DNA of 64,000 nt from contig NZ_NBXA01000022.1 of the NCBI RefSeq assembly GCF_003399625.1, positions 124,001 through 188,000 of the forward strand. The letters are read 5' to 3'. Below are positions 28,685 through 36,977 of the stretch, one piece after another. Origin of the DNA: Subtercola boreus. GTDB lineage: Bacteria > Actinomycetota > Actinomycetes > Actinomycetales > Microbacteriaceae. The notes beneath the pieces are model-generated. The model worked only from the letters and a program-made list of their open reading frames with translations, was not told the DNA's origin and ran no database searches. The translations under genes were made by a program, and so were the position numbers. The stretch's first letter is position 1, and each line of letters starts with the position of its first letter.

Positions 28685-30346
28685 CTACATCCGGTCGGGT
28701 GCAGAGACGCCGAGAAGGGCGAGCCCGTTCCGGATGACCTGGCCTGTGGCATCGTTCAGCCACAGCCGGGTGCGGTGCAGGTCGGACACCGGCTCGTCGC
28801 CGAGGGGTAGCACCCGGCAGCTCGCGTACCAGCGGTGGTAGTGGCCGGCAACCTCTTCGAGGTACCGGGCGACGCGGTGGGGCTCTCGGAGTTCTGCGGC
28901 CTGCGCGACGATCCGCGGCAGCTCCTGCAGCGATCCCAGGAGTTCGGTCTCCGTCTCGTGGGTCAGCAGGGCCGGTTCGAACGCACTGCGGTCGACGCCG
29001 GCGGCCTCGGCGTTCTTTGCCACCGAACGGGTGCGCGAGTGCGCGTACTGCACGTAGAACACGGGGTTGTCGTTCGTGCGCTCCCGGAGCTTCTCTCCGT
29101 CGAGGGAGAGCGGCGAGTCGGCCGGATACCGGGCGAGCGAGTACCGCAGGGCATCCGCACCGACCCAGTTGAGCAGGTCGTCGAGTTCGACGATGTTGCC
29201 CGCGCGCTTCGACAGCTTCGCGCCGTTCAGGTTCACGAGCTGGCCGATGAGCACCTTGATGTTGACGTCGGGATCGTCTCCGGCGGCGGCCGCGAGGGCC
29301 TTCAGACGCCCGACGTAGCCGTGGTGGTCGGCGCCCAGCAGGTAGATCTTCTCGGTGAAACCGCGATCCTTCTTGTTGAGGTAGTAGGCCGCATCCGCTG
29401 CGAAGTACGTGGTGATGCCGTTGCCGCGGGTGAGCACGCGGTCCTTGTCGTCGCCGAAGTCGGTGGTGCGCACCCAGACGGCGTCGTCCTTCTCGTAGAC
29501 GTGTCCCTGTTCGGCCAGGCGCACGGCGGCATCGTCGATCAGGCTCTTGCCTGTCGACGGGTCGGGCGCGTGGAGGCTCCGCTCCGAGAAGTACACGTCG
29601 AAGTGCACGTTGAAGTTCTCGAGCGAGGTCTTGATCTCCTCGAGCTGCTGCAGGTAGCCGAGGTCGCGGGCGATGGCGATGGCGTCGTCGTGCGGGAGGC
29701 TGAGCAGATCCGGAGCCTCAGCGATCACGTGCGCCGCGAGCGACTGGATGTACTCCCCCGGGTAGCCGTTCTCCGGCGTCGGCTCGCCCTTCGCTGCTGC
29801 CAGGATCGAGGCACCGAAGTTGTCCATCTGGTTGCCGGCGTCGTTGATGTAGTACTCGGTCGTGACGTTCGCGCCGGTCGCGGTGAGCACGCGCGCAATG
29901 GCGTCGCCGAGCGCGGCCCAGCGGGTGTGGCCGAGGTGAAGCGGCCCGGTCGGGTTGGCCGACACGAACTCCATGTTGACGCGGAGGCCCTCCAGCACCG
30001 TCGTGTGGCCGTAGTCGTCACCCTGGTTCAGGATGCTCCGCACCACCTCACCGGCCGCGGCGGTGTCGAACGTGATGTTGATGAAGCCGGGGCCCGCGAC
30101 ATCCACCGCTCTGATGCCTTCGATGCTCTCGATCGCCGGGCGGAGTTCTTCGGCGAACGCCCGGGGATTCGAACCGACGCGCTTCGCGAGCTTCATGGCG
30201 ATGTTCGACGTCCAGTCGCCGTGGTCGCGGTTGCGCGGGCGCTCCAGCAGAACGTCGCCCAGGGTGATCGTCACGTCGGACCCGCGCTCGGCGAGCCGGG
30301 CGGTCACGATGTCGAACAGAACGCTGGAGAGGTCTTCGGGAGTCAC
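28685..30346 (-). CDS. argS: Arginyl-tRNA synthetase
   Basis: A 553-residue class I synthetase. The HIGH motif appears as PLHLGHTRWAALGDA, the KMSK-like loop as LSKRAGNIVELDDLL. An N-terminal Add1-type domain covers residues 1-110, and a C-terminal DALR anticodon-binding domain ends the protein. Two near GTG codons (30352 and 30346) are possible starts; the difference is two residues. The tRNA-Arg(CCG) gene lies 0.9 kb upstream. Confidence 0.96.
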   Translation of the reverse strand: MTPEDLSSVLFDIVTARLAERGSDVTITLGDVLLERPRNRDHGDWTSNIAMKLAKRVGSNPRAFAEELRPAIESIEGIRAVDVAGPGFINITFDTAAAGEVVRSILNQGDDYGHTTVLEGLRVNMEFVSANPTGPLHLGHTRWAALGDAIARVLTATGANVTTEYYINDAGNQMDNFGASILAAAKGEPTPENGYPGEYIQSLAAHVIAEAPDLLSLPHDDAIAIARDLGYLQQLEEIKTSLENFNVHFDVYFSERSLHAPDPSTGKSLIDDAAVRLAEQGHVYEKDDAVWVRTTDFGDDKDRVLTRGNGITTYFAADAAYYLNKKDRGFTEKIYLLGADHHGYVGRLKALAAAAGDDPDVNIKVLIGQLVNLNGAKLSKRAGNIVELDDLLNWVGADALRYSLARYPADSPLSLDGEKLRERTNDNPVFYVQYAHSRTRSVAKNAEAAGVDRSAFEPALLTHETETELLGSLQELPRIVAQAAELREPHRVARYLEEVAGHYHRWYASCRVLPLGDEPVSDLHRTRLWLNDATGQVIRNGLALLGVSAPDRM

Positions 30347-30392
30347 GGGCACCAAGTCTATCCGAGTCGGCACACCCGCCCTGGGGGCCTCA

Positions 30393-31187
30393 TCAGTGCA
30401 GCTGCACGAACTCCCGGGTGTCATCGAGCGGCAGCTCATCCGCCGTCGCCGTCACCTCGAGTTCCTTGAGGCTCAGCCAGCCGCCGTGGTTGGTGAGGAA
30501 TGCCGTGTCGGCGGCATCCCGGCCCGTGGCGATGCGCACCAGGCTCTGCCGGGGTGCAAGCGCGGTCGCGTCGACGACGTACCACTCGCCATCGACGAAC
30601 GCCTCGGCCACCGCGTGGAAGTCCATCGGACTGAGACCGGGCGCGTACACCGACACCAGGCGGGCCGGGATGTCGAGCCCCCGCAGCAGCGTGATCACCA
30701 GGTGCGCGTAGTCGCGGCAGACGCCCCGCCGGCTCAGAAGGGTCTGGATCGCGCCATCCGTCGGCAGGCTCGACCCGGGGACGTAGCTGAGCTTCTCGCC
30801 CACCCACGAGCTCACGCTGTCGAGCAGCATGCGCCCCTCCAGCCCGGCGAACTCGGACCGGGCCGTCGGCAGCAGCGTGTCGGACTCGCAGTACCGGCTC
30901 GGGCGGAGGTACGTGATGAGGTCGTTCTTCGTGACAGGTGCCTGGGCGGCGCTGCCTTCGACGACAGCCCAGTAGTTGAGCGTCAGGCGGCCAGCATTCG
31001 CGTCGAACTCGTGCAGGCGCGTACCGTGCACGTCGAGGATGTCGACGGGCGTGATCGGCTGGCCGTTCCAGAGGTACTCCACCGTCTCCGACGCGAGTTC
31101 GACGTTGGCTGCGGTGGCGATCGAGAACACGAGGTTCGCGGAGGCGTCGATATCGCAGACGATGTGGGCGCTGACCGTTCGCTTCAT
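30393..31187 (-). CDS. Transglutaminase-like family protein
   Basis: A 264-residue protein of the bacterial transglutaminase/cysteine-protease fold. The catalytic triad is visible: cysteine in SRRGVCRDYAHLVITLLRG, histidine in PMDFHAVAEAFVDGEWYV, aspartate in VVDATALAPR. The N-terminal half is the beta-rich domain usual in this family. ATG 31187 starts the protein; sequence upstream runs through the promoter of the tRNA gene. Intracellular by prediction, substrate unknown. Confidence 0.85.
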   Translation of the reverse strand: MKRTVSAHIVCDIDASANLVFSIATAANVELASETVEYLWNGQPITPVDILDVHGTRLHEFDANAGRLTLNYWAVVEGSAAQAPVTKNDLITYLRPSRYCESDTLLPTARSEFAGLEGRMLLDSVSSWVGEKLSYVPGSSLPTDGAIQTLLSRRGVCRDYAHLVITLLRGLDIPARLVSVYAPGLSPMDFHAVAEAFVDGEWYVVDATALAPRQSLVRIATGRDAADTAFLTNHGGWLSLKELEVTATADELPLDDTREFVQLH

Positions 31188-31266
31188 GTCATGAATCCTT
31201 TCACGGATCCCGAGGGCCCTGACACGAGCACCCCCGGGCCAGTGGTAGCCTTGACACCGCACTCCT

Positions 31267-31341
31267 GGCCCCATAGCTCAGGGGATAGAGCACTGCCCTC
31301 CGGAGGCAGGGGCGGCAGTTCGAATCTGCCTGGGGCCACCA
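31267..31341 (+). tRNA. tRNA-Arg (anticodon CCG)
   Basis: A full cloverleaf can be drawn: acceptor GGCCCCA pairs with TGGGGCC, the D stem is GCTC/GAGC, the anticodon stem CTGCC/GGCAG encloses loop CTCCGGA with anticodon CCG (reads CGG), and the T stem is GGCAG/CTGCC around TTCGAAT. The discriminator is A and CCA is encoded. Length is 75 including CCA. Confidence 0.95.
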
Positions 31342-31368
31342 GCGTGAATCCCGTACCAGCACTGGGAT

Positions 31369-32049
31369 CTAGTCGGAACCATCGACCAGCCGAAGGTCTT
31401 CGACCAACCGCGACGCCATGGTCTCGTATCCTGCCGCGTTGGGGTGGTTGTCGGCGGGATTGATCAGGGTCGCCCTGTCGCTCGCGGTGAACCACCTGCC
31501 GGCGAGCGGGTCGACGAACTCGAGCCCGTGCGAATCGGCGGCCGCCCGGAGGCCTGAGTTGACGGCGGACTTCTCCGGCGTGATGGCGTCCTCCCACGAG
31601 AACAGGCCGAGGAGGATGATCCGGGCACGAGGAAACCGCTGGCCGAACGCTGCGAGCGTATCGTCGACGGCGGCTGAGAACGCGTCGGCGGGTGCGCCCT
31701 GGTCGTTCGTTCCGCCTTCGATGAGCACGATGTCGAACGTGTCGCCGTAGCTGGATGCTGCGAGACGGGTGCGGTAGTTGCCCATCGCGTGGTTCGGGTT
31801 CACGTACCCGGTTCCACCGACGCCATCGACGCTCACGTGCCAGCCGAGGGCCGGGCCGACCCGGTAGGCGTACCCGTCGGTCGGCCTCTCAGCGCCCTCG
31901 CCCGCGGTGTAGGAGTCACCGAAGATCAGCACCTCCGGCTGAACCTCGGATGCGGCATCCGAAGGCCCGCCAGCAGAAGGAGCCGGCGCAGACGACGAGC
32001 ACGACGTAAGGGCGAGCGCCAGCACGATCGCGAGGAGCAACCGGCGCAT
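31369..32049 (-). CDS. SGNH/GDSL-family hydrolase lipoprotein
   Basis: A 226-residue esterase-like protein. The signal peptide ends at a lipobox (ALTSC, cysteine at about residue 17), so it is a surface lipoprotein. The catalytic serine lies in LIFGDSYTAGEG (block I), the oxyanion Gly and Asn in GGTNDQG, and the Asp/His pair in INPADNHPNAAGYETM. SGNH enzymes deacylate sugars or lipids at the cell surface; the substrate is unknown. Confidence 0.87.
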   Translation of the reverse strand: MRRLLLAIVLALALTSCSSSAPAPSAGGPSDAASEVQPEVLIFGDSYTAGEGAERPTDGYAYRVGPALGWHVSVDGVGGTGYVNPNHAMGNYRTRLAASSYGDTFDIVLIEGGTNDQGAPADAFSAAVDDTLAAFGQRFPRARIILLGLFSWEDAITPEKSAVNSGLRAAADSHGLEFVDPLAGRWFTASDRATLINPADNHPNAAGYETMASRLVEDLRLVDGSD

Positions 32050-32192
32050 GGCCCTCCTTCGCGAGTCTCTGGAGCGTCGAGCTCTGAGCCTACCGAACCC
32101 GGCCCAGAAGATGACGCCAGAAAAATCGACTCCCGCGGGTTTGTGATTGTCGGCCGCCGCCGGACATCCTTGTTGTGAGGGCGGGGGTACGG

Positions 32193-32732
32193 ATGACCGG
32201 GGTGGATGTCTCTGATGGCGAGTTGCTCGCGGGCGTGGTCGGCAACGACCGCAGCGCGCTGGCCGCTCTTCTGGCGCGCCACGCCCGCCCCGTCACCCGG
32301 TATGCGTGGGCGCTCGTCGGCAACGCTGCCGATGTCGAGGAGGTCGTGCAGGACACGTTCCTCACCACCTGGCGACGAGCAGAGACGATCGCGCTCGTGG
32401 ACGACTCGCTCCTGCCGTGGCTACTCGCCACCTGCCGTTACGTGGCCCTGAATGTGAACAGGGCGCACTATCGGCATTCCACCGAGGAGCTTCCCAGCGA
32501 CCTCCTGGTGACAGACGACGACGGCGAGGCTCGCGACCGTCTCCGCTGGGTGATGCAGGAGATCGCCCTGCTCTCCCCGCTCGACCGGAGCGTCACAGAA
32601 CTCTGCCTGATCGAGGGCCGGAGCTACGCGGAGGCCTCCGAGCACCTCGGTCTCACGGTGGGAGCCGTGCGACAGCGGGTCTCCCGATCGCGCAGCAGAC
32701 TCCGGAAGGCGGTGACCGACAATGAGGCATGA
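32193..32732 (+). CDS. ECF-type RNA polymerase sigma factor
   Basis: A 179-residue sigma factor with only regions 2 and 4. Region 2 shows ARPVTRYAWALVGNAADVEE followed by VVQDTFLTTWRRA; region 4 shows LCLIEGRSYAEASEHLGLTV with VRQRVSRSRSRLRK. ATG 32193 is preferred over the GTG at 32175. Its stop overlaps the next gene by 11 bases, placing a membrane protein in the usual anti-sigma position. Confidence 0.9.
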   Translation: MTGVDVSDGELLAGVVGNDRSALAALLARHARPVTRYAWALVGNAADVEEVVQDTFLTTWRRAETIALVDDSLLPWLLATCRYVALNVNRAHYRHSTEELPSDLLVTDDDGEARDRLRWVMQEIALLSPLDRSVTELCLIEGRSYAEASEHLGLTVGAVRQRVSRSRSRLRKAVTDNEA

Positions 32733-33813
32733 CCCACCGAGCGGCGAGGAACTCGACGAGCTCATCGCCCGGATGACCGGGAACGTGCTCGCGGCGGCCG
32801 AGCCGCGGACGCCTGCCCCCTCCCTTCTGCCGCCGGCCACCGCCACGCCTCGAAAACGAGTCCGCCTCGGCGCGGTCATCCTGGCCGTTCTCGTCGTGCT
32901 GGGTGTGGGTACGGCCGGGGGCGCCCTCGCGCTCGGTTTCGGAACGAACCTGTTCCCGGCCGCAACACCGACTCCGACGCCCAGCGTCAGCGAGACGGTG
33001 CCGCCCCAGCCGACTCCCTCCCCCACCACGACCACCACACCGGAACCGCCTGCGCCCACGGGGCCGTCGGTCCAGGCCTCCACGGACACCTTCACGGCGC
33101 CGAGCTGGGGTGGTGGGCTGACCGCCGACGTCTCGGGCCTCGACCCGGACACGACCTACGAGGTCCGCACGGATGCCCGCTACCGGGGTGAGTCGAAGAC
33201 CCCCGACGGGTACTTCTCCGTGTTCAGCAGCCCGGTCACCGTCACAACCGACGGAGCGGGGAGCGCGAGCGTCACCTGGACTCCCGACGTGTTTCCTGAG
33301 AACTTCACCGACAGCGGCGAGAGCGGCTTCATGCTGAGCACATCGGTGCGCGTCGACCCGGTGGGAGGCCCCGCCGACGACAGTTCAGGATCGGGTCATG
33401 CCGACCCGCTCGTTCTCAGCGCGCCGCTGTCGATCGCCTACCTGCCCATCGACCGGCTCACCATCGACGCTGAGGCCTGTGTGGAACCGACCGATCTGAT
33501 CGGCGACACCGGCGGCGGGCTCCCCGTCACCATCAGCGGTCTGCTGCCCGGTGAGTTCGGGGTGGCCATCGGCGTCAAGGTCGGTGGCTCAGCAGACGTC
33601 AGTGGCTTCTACTTCGATGACCGCGGTCGCGCCGACCCGACGGGCACGCTCCATCTTCTGCTGCATGCGAGCTCCGCAGAGTATCCGGTACCCTCATCCG
33701 CCTCGATCGCGCCCGAGGTCTGGCATGTGTTCGTCTCGGCAAACTACCGCCAGTCGACGACCTCGATCAAGGACTGGCCGGGGCTGCCGCTGCAGGTCGG
33801 CAACTGCTCCTGA
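32722..33813 (+). CDS. Single-span membrane protein in anti-sigma position, unknown function
   Basis: A 363-residue protein. About 50 cytoplasmic residues containing EELDELIARMTGN and a basic stop-transfer (RKRVRL) lead into one membrane span (about 52-75), then a Pro/Thr-rich linker and a large exported region of two beta-rich domains. No zinc-binding anti-sigma (ZAS, HxxxCxxC) motif is present. Overlap with the ECF gene suggests it senses outside the cell and controls the sigma factor, but this is inferred from position only. Confidence 0.6.
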   Translation: MRHDPPSGEELDELIARMTGNVLAAAEPRTPAPSLLPPATATPRKRVRLGAVILAVLVVLGVGTAGGALALGFGTNLFPAATPTPTPSVSETVPPQPTPSPTTTTTPEPPAPTGPSVQASTDTFTAPSWGGGLTADVSGLDPDTTYEVRTDARYRGESKTPDGYFSVFSSPVTVTTDGAGSASVTWTPDVFPENFTDSGESGFMLSTSVRVDPVGGPADDSSGSGHADPLVLSAPLSIAYLPIDRLTIDAEACVEPTDLIGDTGGGLPVTISGLLPGEFGVAIGVKVGGSADVSGFYFDDRGRADPTGTLHLLLHASSAEYPVPSSASIAPEVWHVFVSANYRQSTTSIKDWPGLPLQVGNCS

Positions 33814-33981
33814 CGCTCTCCGATGAAAATCTACGACACGCCGAAGCAAATCGCGCAAGGGGCCTGATTGTCCCCCGAAGAGGGCATAGGTTTGCCCTGC
33901 ACCACATGACCCAGCGCCGGGTTGTACTGTCGACTCGCCGCAGTGGTCATCATCCCATGACCAGTCTGCAGGGAGCACACC

Positions 33982-34200
33982 ATGGCACTTCTCATCGTCG
34001 TCATCGCCGTCGCCGCCTGGGCGGTCATTTCGGTACCGATCGCCGTGATCCTGGGGCGAATCTCGCGCCGGGCCGACCTCGGCTCCGACCGGCGGGACGC
34101 GTCCCCCCAACTCGCAGGCCCGGCGTTCCGCGACCCGGCCTTCGCCTCGACCGGAGCGATCCGGGGCATCACCGGAACCGTCGGTTCCCTCACGCGCTGA
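33982..34200 (+). CDS. Small single-span membrane protein
   Basis: A 72-residue protein with one N-terminal hydrophobic helix (residues 2-24) followed by an Arg-rich turn (GRISRRADLG) and a polar tail. A good ribosome site (GGGAG) lies seven bases before ATG 33982. The 3' end overlaps the convergent amidotransferase gene by 11 bases. No family recognised. Confidence 0.6.
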   Translation: MALLIVVIAVAAWAVISVPIAVILGRISRRADLGSDRRDASPQLAGPAFRDPAFASTGAIRGITGTVGSLTR

Positions 34201-34969
34201 GGCTGATCTCCCCACTGTTCTGACGCACGGCCCTGCCGAGTTCAGAGACGAGTGACGCCAGCTGGCCATCCGGAGCCCCCGGATCCTCGGGATGGAACTG
34301 CACGCCGGTGATCGGGGCCGAACGGTGCTCGACGGCCTCTGGCGATCCGTCGGGAGCGGTGCCGACCACGACCAGGCCAGATCCGAGCTCATCGATCGAC
34401 TGGTGATGGGCGCTCTGCACCTGCACCGACTGCGCATCGAGCGCACGGGCGAGGTCGCTGCCCTCGGCCAAGTCGACCGGATGACCGGCCATCGCCCGCG
34501 CGACCGGGGCCCCGAGGTTCTTGTGGATGGTGTCGTCGCCGATGTCCTGCTGCAGGGTGCCGCCGAAGGCCACGTTGATGATCTGGTGTCCGCGGCAGAT
34601 GCCGAGGAGCGGCGTTCCCCGGCCGAATGCGCGGCGCACGAGGGCGAGCTGGCCCTCGTCGGCCGTCTCGAAGTGCTGTCCCTGGGCGGGATAGGATGGC
34701 GAGCCGTCGTAGAAGCGCGGCGCGATGTCCTCGCCGCCCATGATGACGATCGCCTCGGCGGAGTCGGTGATGGCGAGCAGCTGGGCGGTGCCGACATCCG
34801 CAGCGCCCGTGCGTGTGACGCGGAAACCCTGCGCTTCGGCCTCGGCGGCCAGCCGGGAGTTCAACATGTCGACGTAGGCGTGGTAGTCGGTGTCGCGCGG
34901 GCGGAAGCGGGTGACCTCGACGACAGCGAGATGAGGGCGCTGGTCGGCGTGCGGGCTCCTGCCGGTCAT
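34190..34969 (-). CDS. Class I glutamine amidotransferase of the gamma-glutamyl-GABA hydrolase type
   Basis: A 259-residue PuuD-like peptidase C26 protein. The nucleophile elbow is LLGICRGHQIINVAFGG, with cysteine; the His and Glu of the triad fall in GVQFHPEDPG. An early DYHAYVDMLN and GGEDIAPRFY are family-typical. These enzymes release GABA from gamma-glutamyl-GABA or act on other gamma-glutamyl amides. With the PuuB-like and aminotransferase genes near 1-4 kb it could belong to a split polyamine pathway. Divergent from the ureohydrolase gene, sharing a 145-base promoter region. Confidence 0.85.
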   Translation of the reverse strand: MTGRSPHADQRPHLAVVEVTRFRPRDTDYHAYVDMLNSRLAAEAEAQGFRVTRTGAADVGTAQLLAITDSAEAIVIMGGEDIAPRFYDGSPSYPAQGQHFETADEGQLALVRRAFGRGTPLLGICRGHQIINVAFGGTLQQDIGDDTIHKNLGAPVARAMAGHPVDLAEGSDLARALDAQSVQVQSAHHQSIDELGSGLVVVGTAPDGSPEAVEHRSAPITGVQFHPEDPGAPDGQLASLVSELGRAVRQNSGEISLSA

Positions 34970-35114
34970 CCGTTCGCCTTCTCTCGTGTCGCGTGGGCGG
35001 TGGTGCCCGCTGTTCGTCGGTTCTTGTTCGGGTACCAGTCAAACGCACACGGCCCGGTGTCGACAAGGTGCACGTAACGAAGCGAAACAGAGTGGCCGTG
35101 CGAGACTGGGTGAC

Positions 35115-35996
35115 GTGCCCGCAACGTTTCTGATCGTCCCCGAATGGCAGGGCTCGGGTTCGTCCCGTGCCATGCAGTTGATCGATGGTGCCGACGCGAT
35201 CGAGGGGGATCTGCCTCAGGCCGTCACCCGGCGCGTCGAGGTTCCGCTCGGTGCCGGCGAGAGCCTCGACAGCGGGGTCGCGCGGGTCAGCGCCATCATG
35301 AGCGTGAGGGATTCCGTCGAGATCGCCCTGGCGGCGCTCACGGCTCCGGATGCCCACCAGGGTGACCTCGGCCCGGGCATCGTAGTGACGATCGGCGGCG
35401 ACTGCGGCGTGGAGCTCGCTCCGATCTCTGCCGCGATGGGTCGAGCGGCCCGGTCGGGCGGAAGGCTCGCTGTGGTATGGCTGGATGGCCACGCCGACCT
35501 GATGACGCCCGGCTCCCCGGTGCCGGGGGCCTTCTCGGGGATGGTGCTCCGCACGCTGCTCGGCGATGGCCCCGAACTGCTGGTGCCGCTCGTCGACGAG
35601 ACACTCGACGCCACCCGGGTGGTGCTCGCGGGGGTGCGATCGGTCGACGAAGAAGAAGAGGACTTCATCGCCCGGCTCGGCATCCCGTGGGTGCCGGTCG
35701 ACGGGCTGGGAGACGGATCGGCGCTCGTGGCCGCGCTCGAGGGGACGGGCGCGACAGAGGTCTACCTGCACGTCGACCTCGACGTTCTCGATCCGGCGGA
35801 GATCGCTGCGCTCAGTTACCCCGAGCCCTTCGGGATCAGTGTGGCGACCCTGGTGGCGAACATCGTGGCCGTGCGACAGCGTTTCCCCCTGGCCGGCGCC
35901 GGCATCACCCAGTTCGCGCCGTCGAGCCCCGACGCGGCATCCGACGACCTGTCTGCGGTGCTGCGGATCATCTCGGCGCTGACCCGCACGCTCTGA
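35115..35996 (+). CDS. Arginase/agmatinase-family ureohydrolase
   Basis: A 293-residue binuclear manganese enzyme. Metal ligands are visible: histidine replaced at the first site region by GGDCGVELAPIS (a GGDH variant), then VVWLDGHADLMTPG and VYLHVDLDVLDP. The GGDC form, with Cys for the usual His, is known in some formiminoglutamase/arginase-like proteins and may alter metal content. GTG 35115 gives the start; its partner, a gamma-glutamyl hydrolase-like gene, is divergent. Substrate (arginine, agmatine, guanidino acid or formiminoglutamate) is unknown. Confidence 0.82.
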   Translation: MPATFLIVPEWQGSGSSRAMQLIDGADAIEGDLPQAVTRRVEVPLGAGESLDSGVARVSAIMSVRDSVEIALAALTAPDAHQGDLGPGIVVTIGGDCGVELAPISAAMGRAARSGGRLAVVWLDGHADLMTPGSPVPGAFSGMVLRTLLGDGPELLVPLVDETLDATRVVLAGVRSVDEEEEDFIARLGIPWVPVDGLGDGSALVAALEGTGATEVYLHVDLDVLDPAEIAALSYPEPFGISVATLVANIVAVRQRFPLAGAGITQFAPSSPDAASDDLSAVLRIISALTRTL

Positions 35997-36013
35997 CCGC
36001 CCCCTCTGCTGCG

Positions 36014-36078
36014 CAATCGAGTGGGCAGTTCGGGCCCTGAACACTGCGTGTCAGGGGCCCGAACTGCCCACTCGATTG
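36014..36078. repeat. Dispersed inverted repeat, copy 2, between ureohydrolase and crotonase genes
   Basis: Arms at 36014-36040 and 36051-36078 match over 27 bases except for one extra C in the right arm. The arm core (ATCGAGTGGGCAGTTCGGGC) equals that of the copy at 6836-6895. The loop is about ten bases. It may end transcription of the upstream gene, or be a REP-like element. Confidence 0.85.
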
Positions 36079-36115
36079 AGATGGCGGGGGCGGGGGCGGG
36101 GGCTAGCATCGCAGG

Positions 36116-36901
36116 ATGACTACGCGCATCATCGTCGAACGCCGGGGCCACGTGCTGCTGATGGGCCTGAACCGCCCCGAGAAGCGGAACGCCGCCGACT
36201 TCGCGATGCTCGAGGAGCTGGCCGCCGCCTACGGGGAGTTGGAGCGGGACGCGGAGCTCCGGGTGGGGCTCGTGTACGCGGTCGGCGAGCACTTCACCGC
36301 AGGGCTCGACCTCGCCGACATCGGGCCACGGATCGGCGGCGGCACCGGCCTCGACTTCGTACCGGAGGGCGGCATCCATCCCTGGCAGGTGAACGGCCAG
36401 CAGCTCTCGAAACCGGTCGTCGTGGCCGTTCAGGGCAGCTGTTTCACGCTCGGGATCGAGCTGATGCTGGCCGCCGACATCTCTGTCGCGGCGGAGTCGA
36501 CGAGGTTCGGCCAGCTCGAGGTGACGCGGGGCATCCTGCCCTTCGGCGGTGCAACACTCCGTTTCCCGCGCGCAGCGGGCTGGGGGAACGCGATGCGGTG
36601 GATGCTCACCGGCGACCTCTTCGACGCCCGCGAGGCGCACCGGATCGGTTTGGTGCAGGAGGTGACCGCCGACGGTGAGCAGTTCGACCGCGCCCTGGCC
36701 ATCGCCGAACGGGTGGCCGCCCAGGCCCCGCTCGCGGTGCAGGCGACTCTCCGGAACGCCCGCACCGCCGTGCGCCTGGGCGATGCGGCAGCAGAAGAGG
36801 GGCTCCAGCCGGCTCTTGTGGCCCTGGCGGGCAGCGAGGATTCGCGAATCGGAATGGAGGCCTTCCTCCAGCGCAAGCCCGCCGTGTTCGTGGGCCGGTG
36901 A
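36116..36901 (+). CDS. Enoyl-CoA hydratase/isomerase (crotonase) family protein
   Basis: A 261-residue crotonase-fold protein. The oxyanion-hole segments are YAVGEHFTAGLDLADIG and AVQGSCFTLGIELMLAADIS. Of the two catalytic glutamates of hydratases, one is in the right region (GIELMLAAD) and the second is unclear, so the reaction may be isomerisation or another acyl-CoA chemistry. It stands alone and is followed by a separate oxidoreductase gene. Confidence 0.85.
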   Translation: MTTRIIVERRGHVLLMGLNRPEKRNAADFAMLEELAAAYGELERDAELRVGLVYAVGEHFTAGLDLADIGPRIGGGTGLDFVPEGGIHPWQVNGQQLSKPVVVAVQGSCFTLGIELMLAADISVAAESTRFGQLEVTRGILPFGGATLRFPRAAGWGNAMRWMLTGDLFDAREAHRIGLVQEVTADGEQFDRALAIAERVAAQAPLAVQATLRNARTAVRLGDAAAEEGLQPALVALAGSEDSRIGMEAFLQRKPAVFVGR

Positions 36902-36977
36902 CCTGTCGGCGCAGCTAGTCTGAACGAACAACCTGTACCACGCCGAGGCTCGGCCGCGGCACGTTGAAAGGATCCCC

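Noticed and set aside
34389-36044. Long minus-strand frames across the ureohydrolase and amidotransferase genes
   Set aside because: They overlap two recognisable genes and have shadow composition (Arg/His/Gly-rich).
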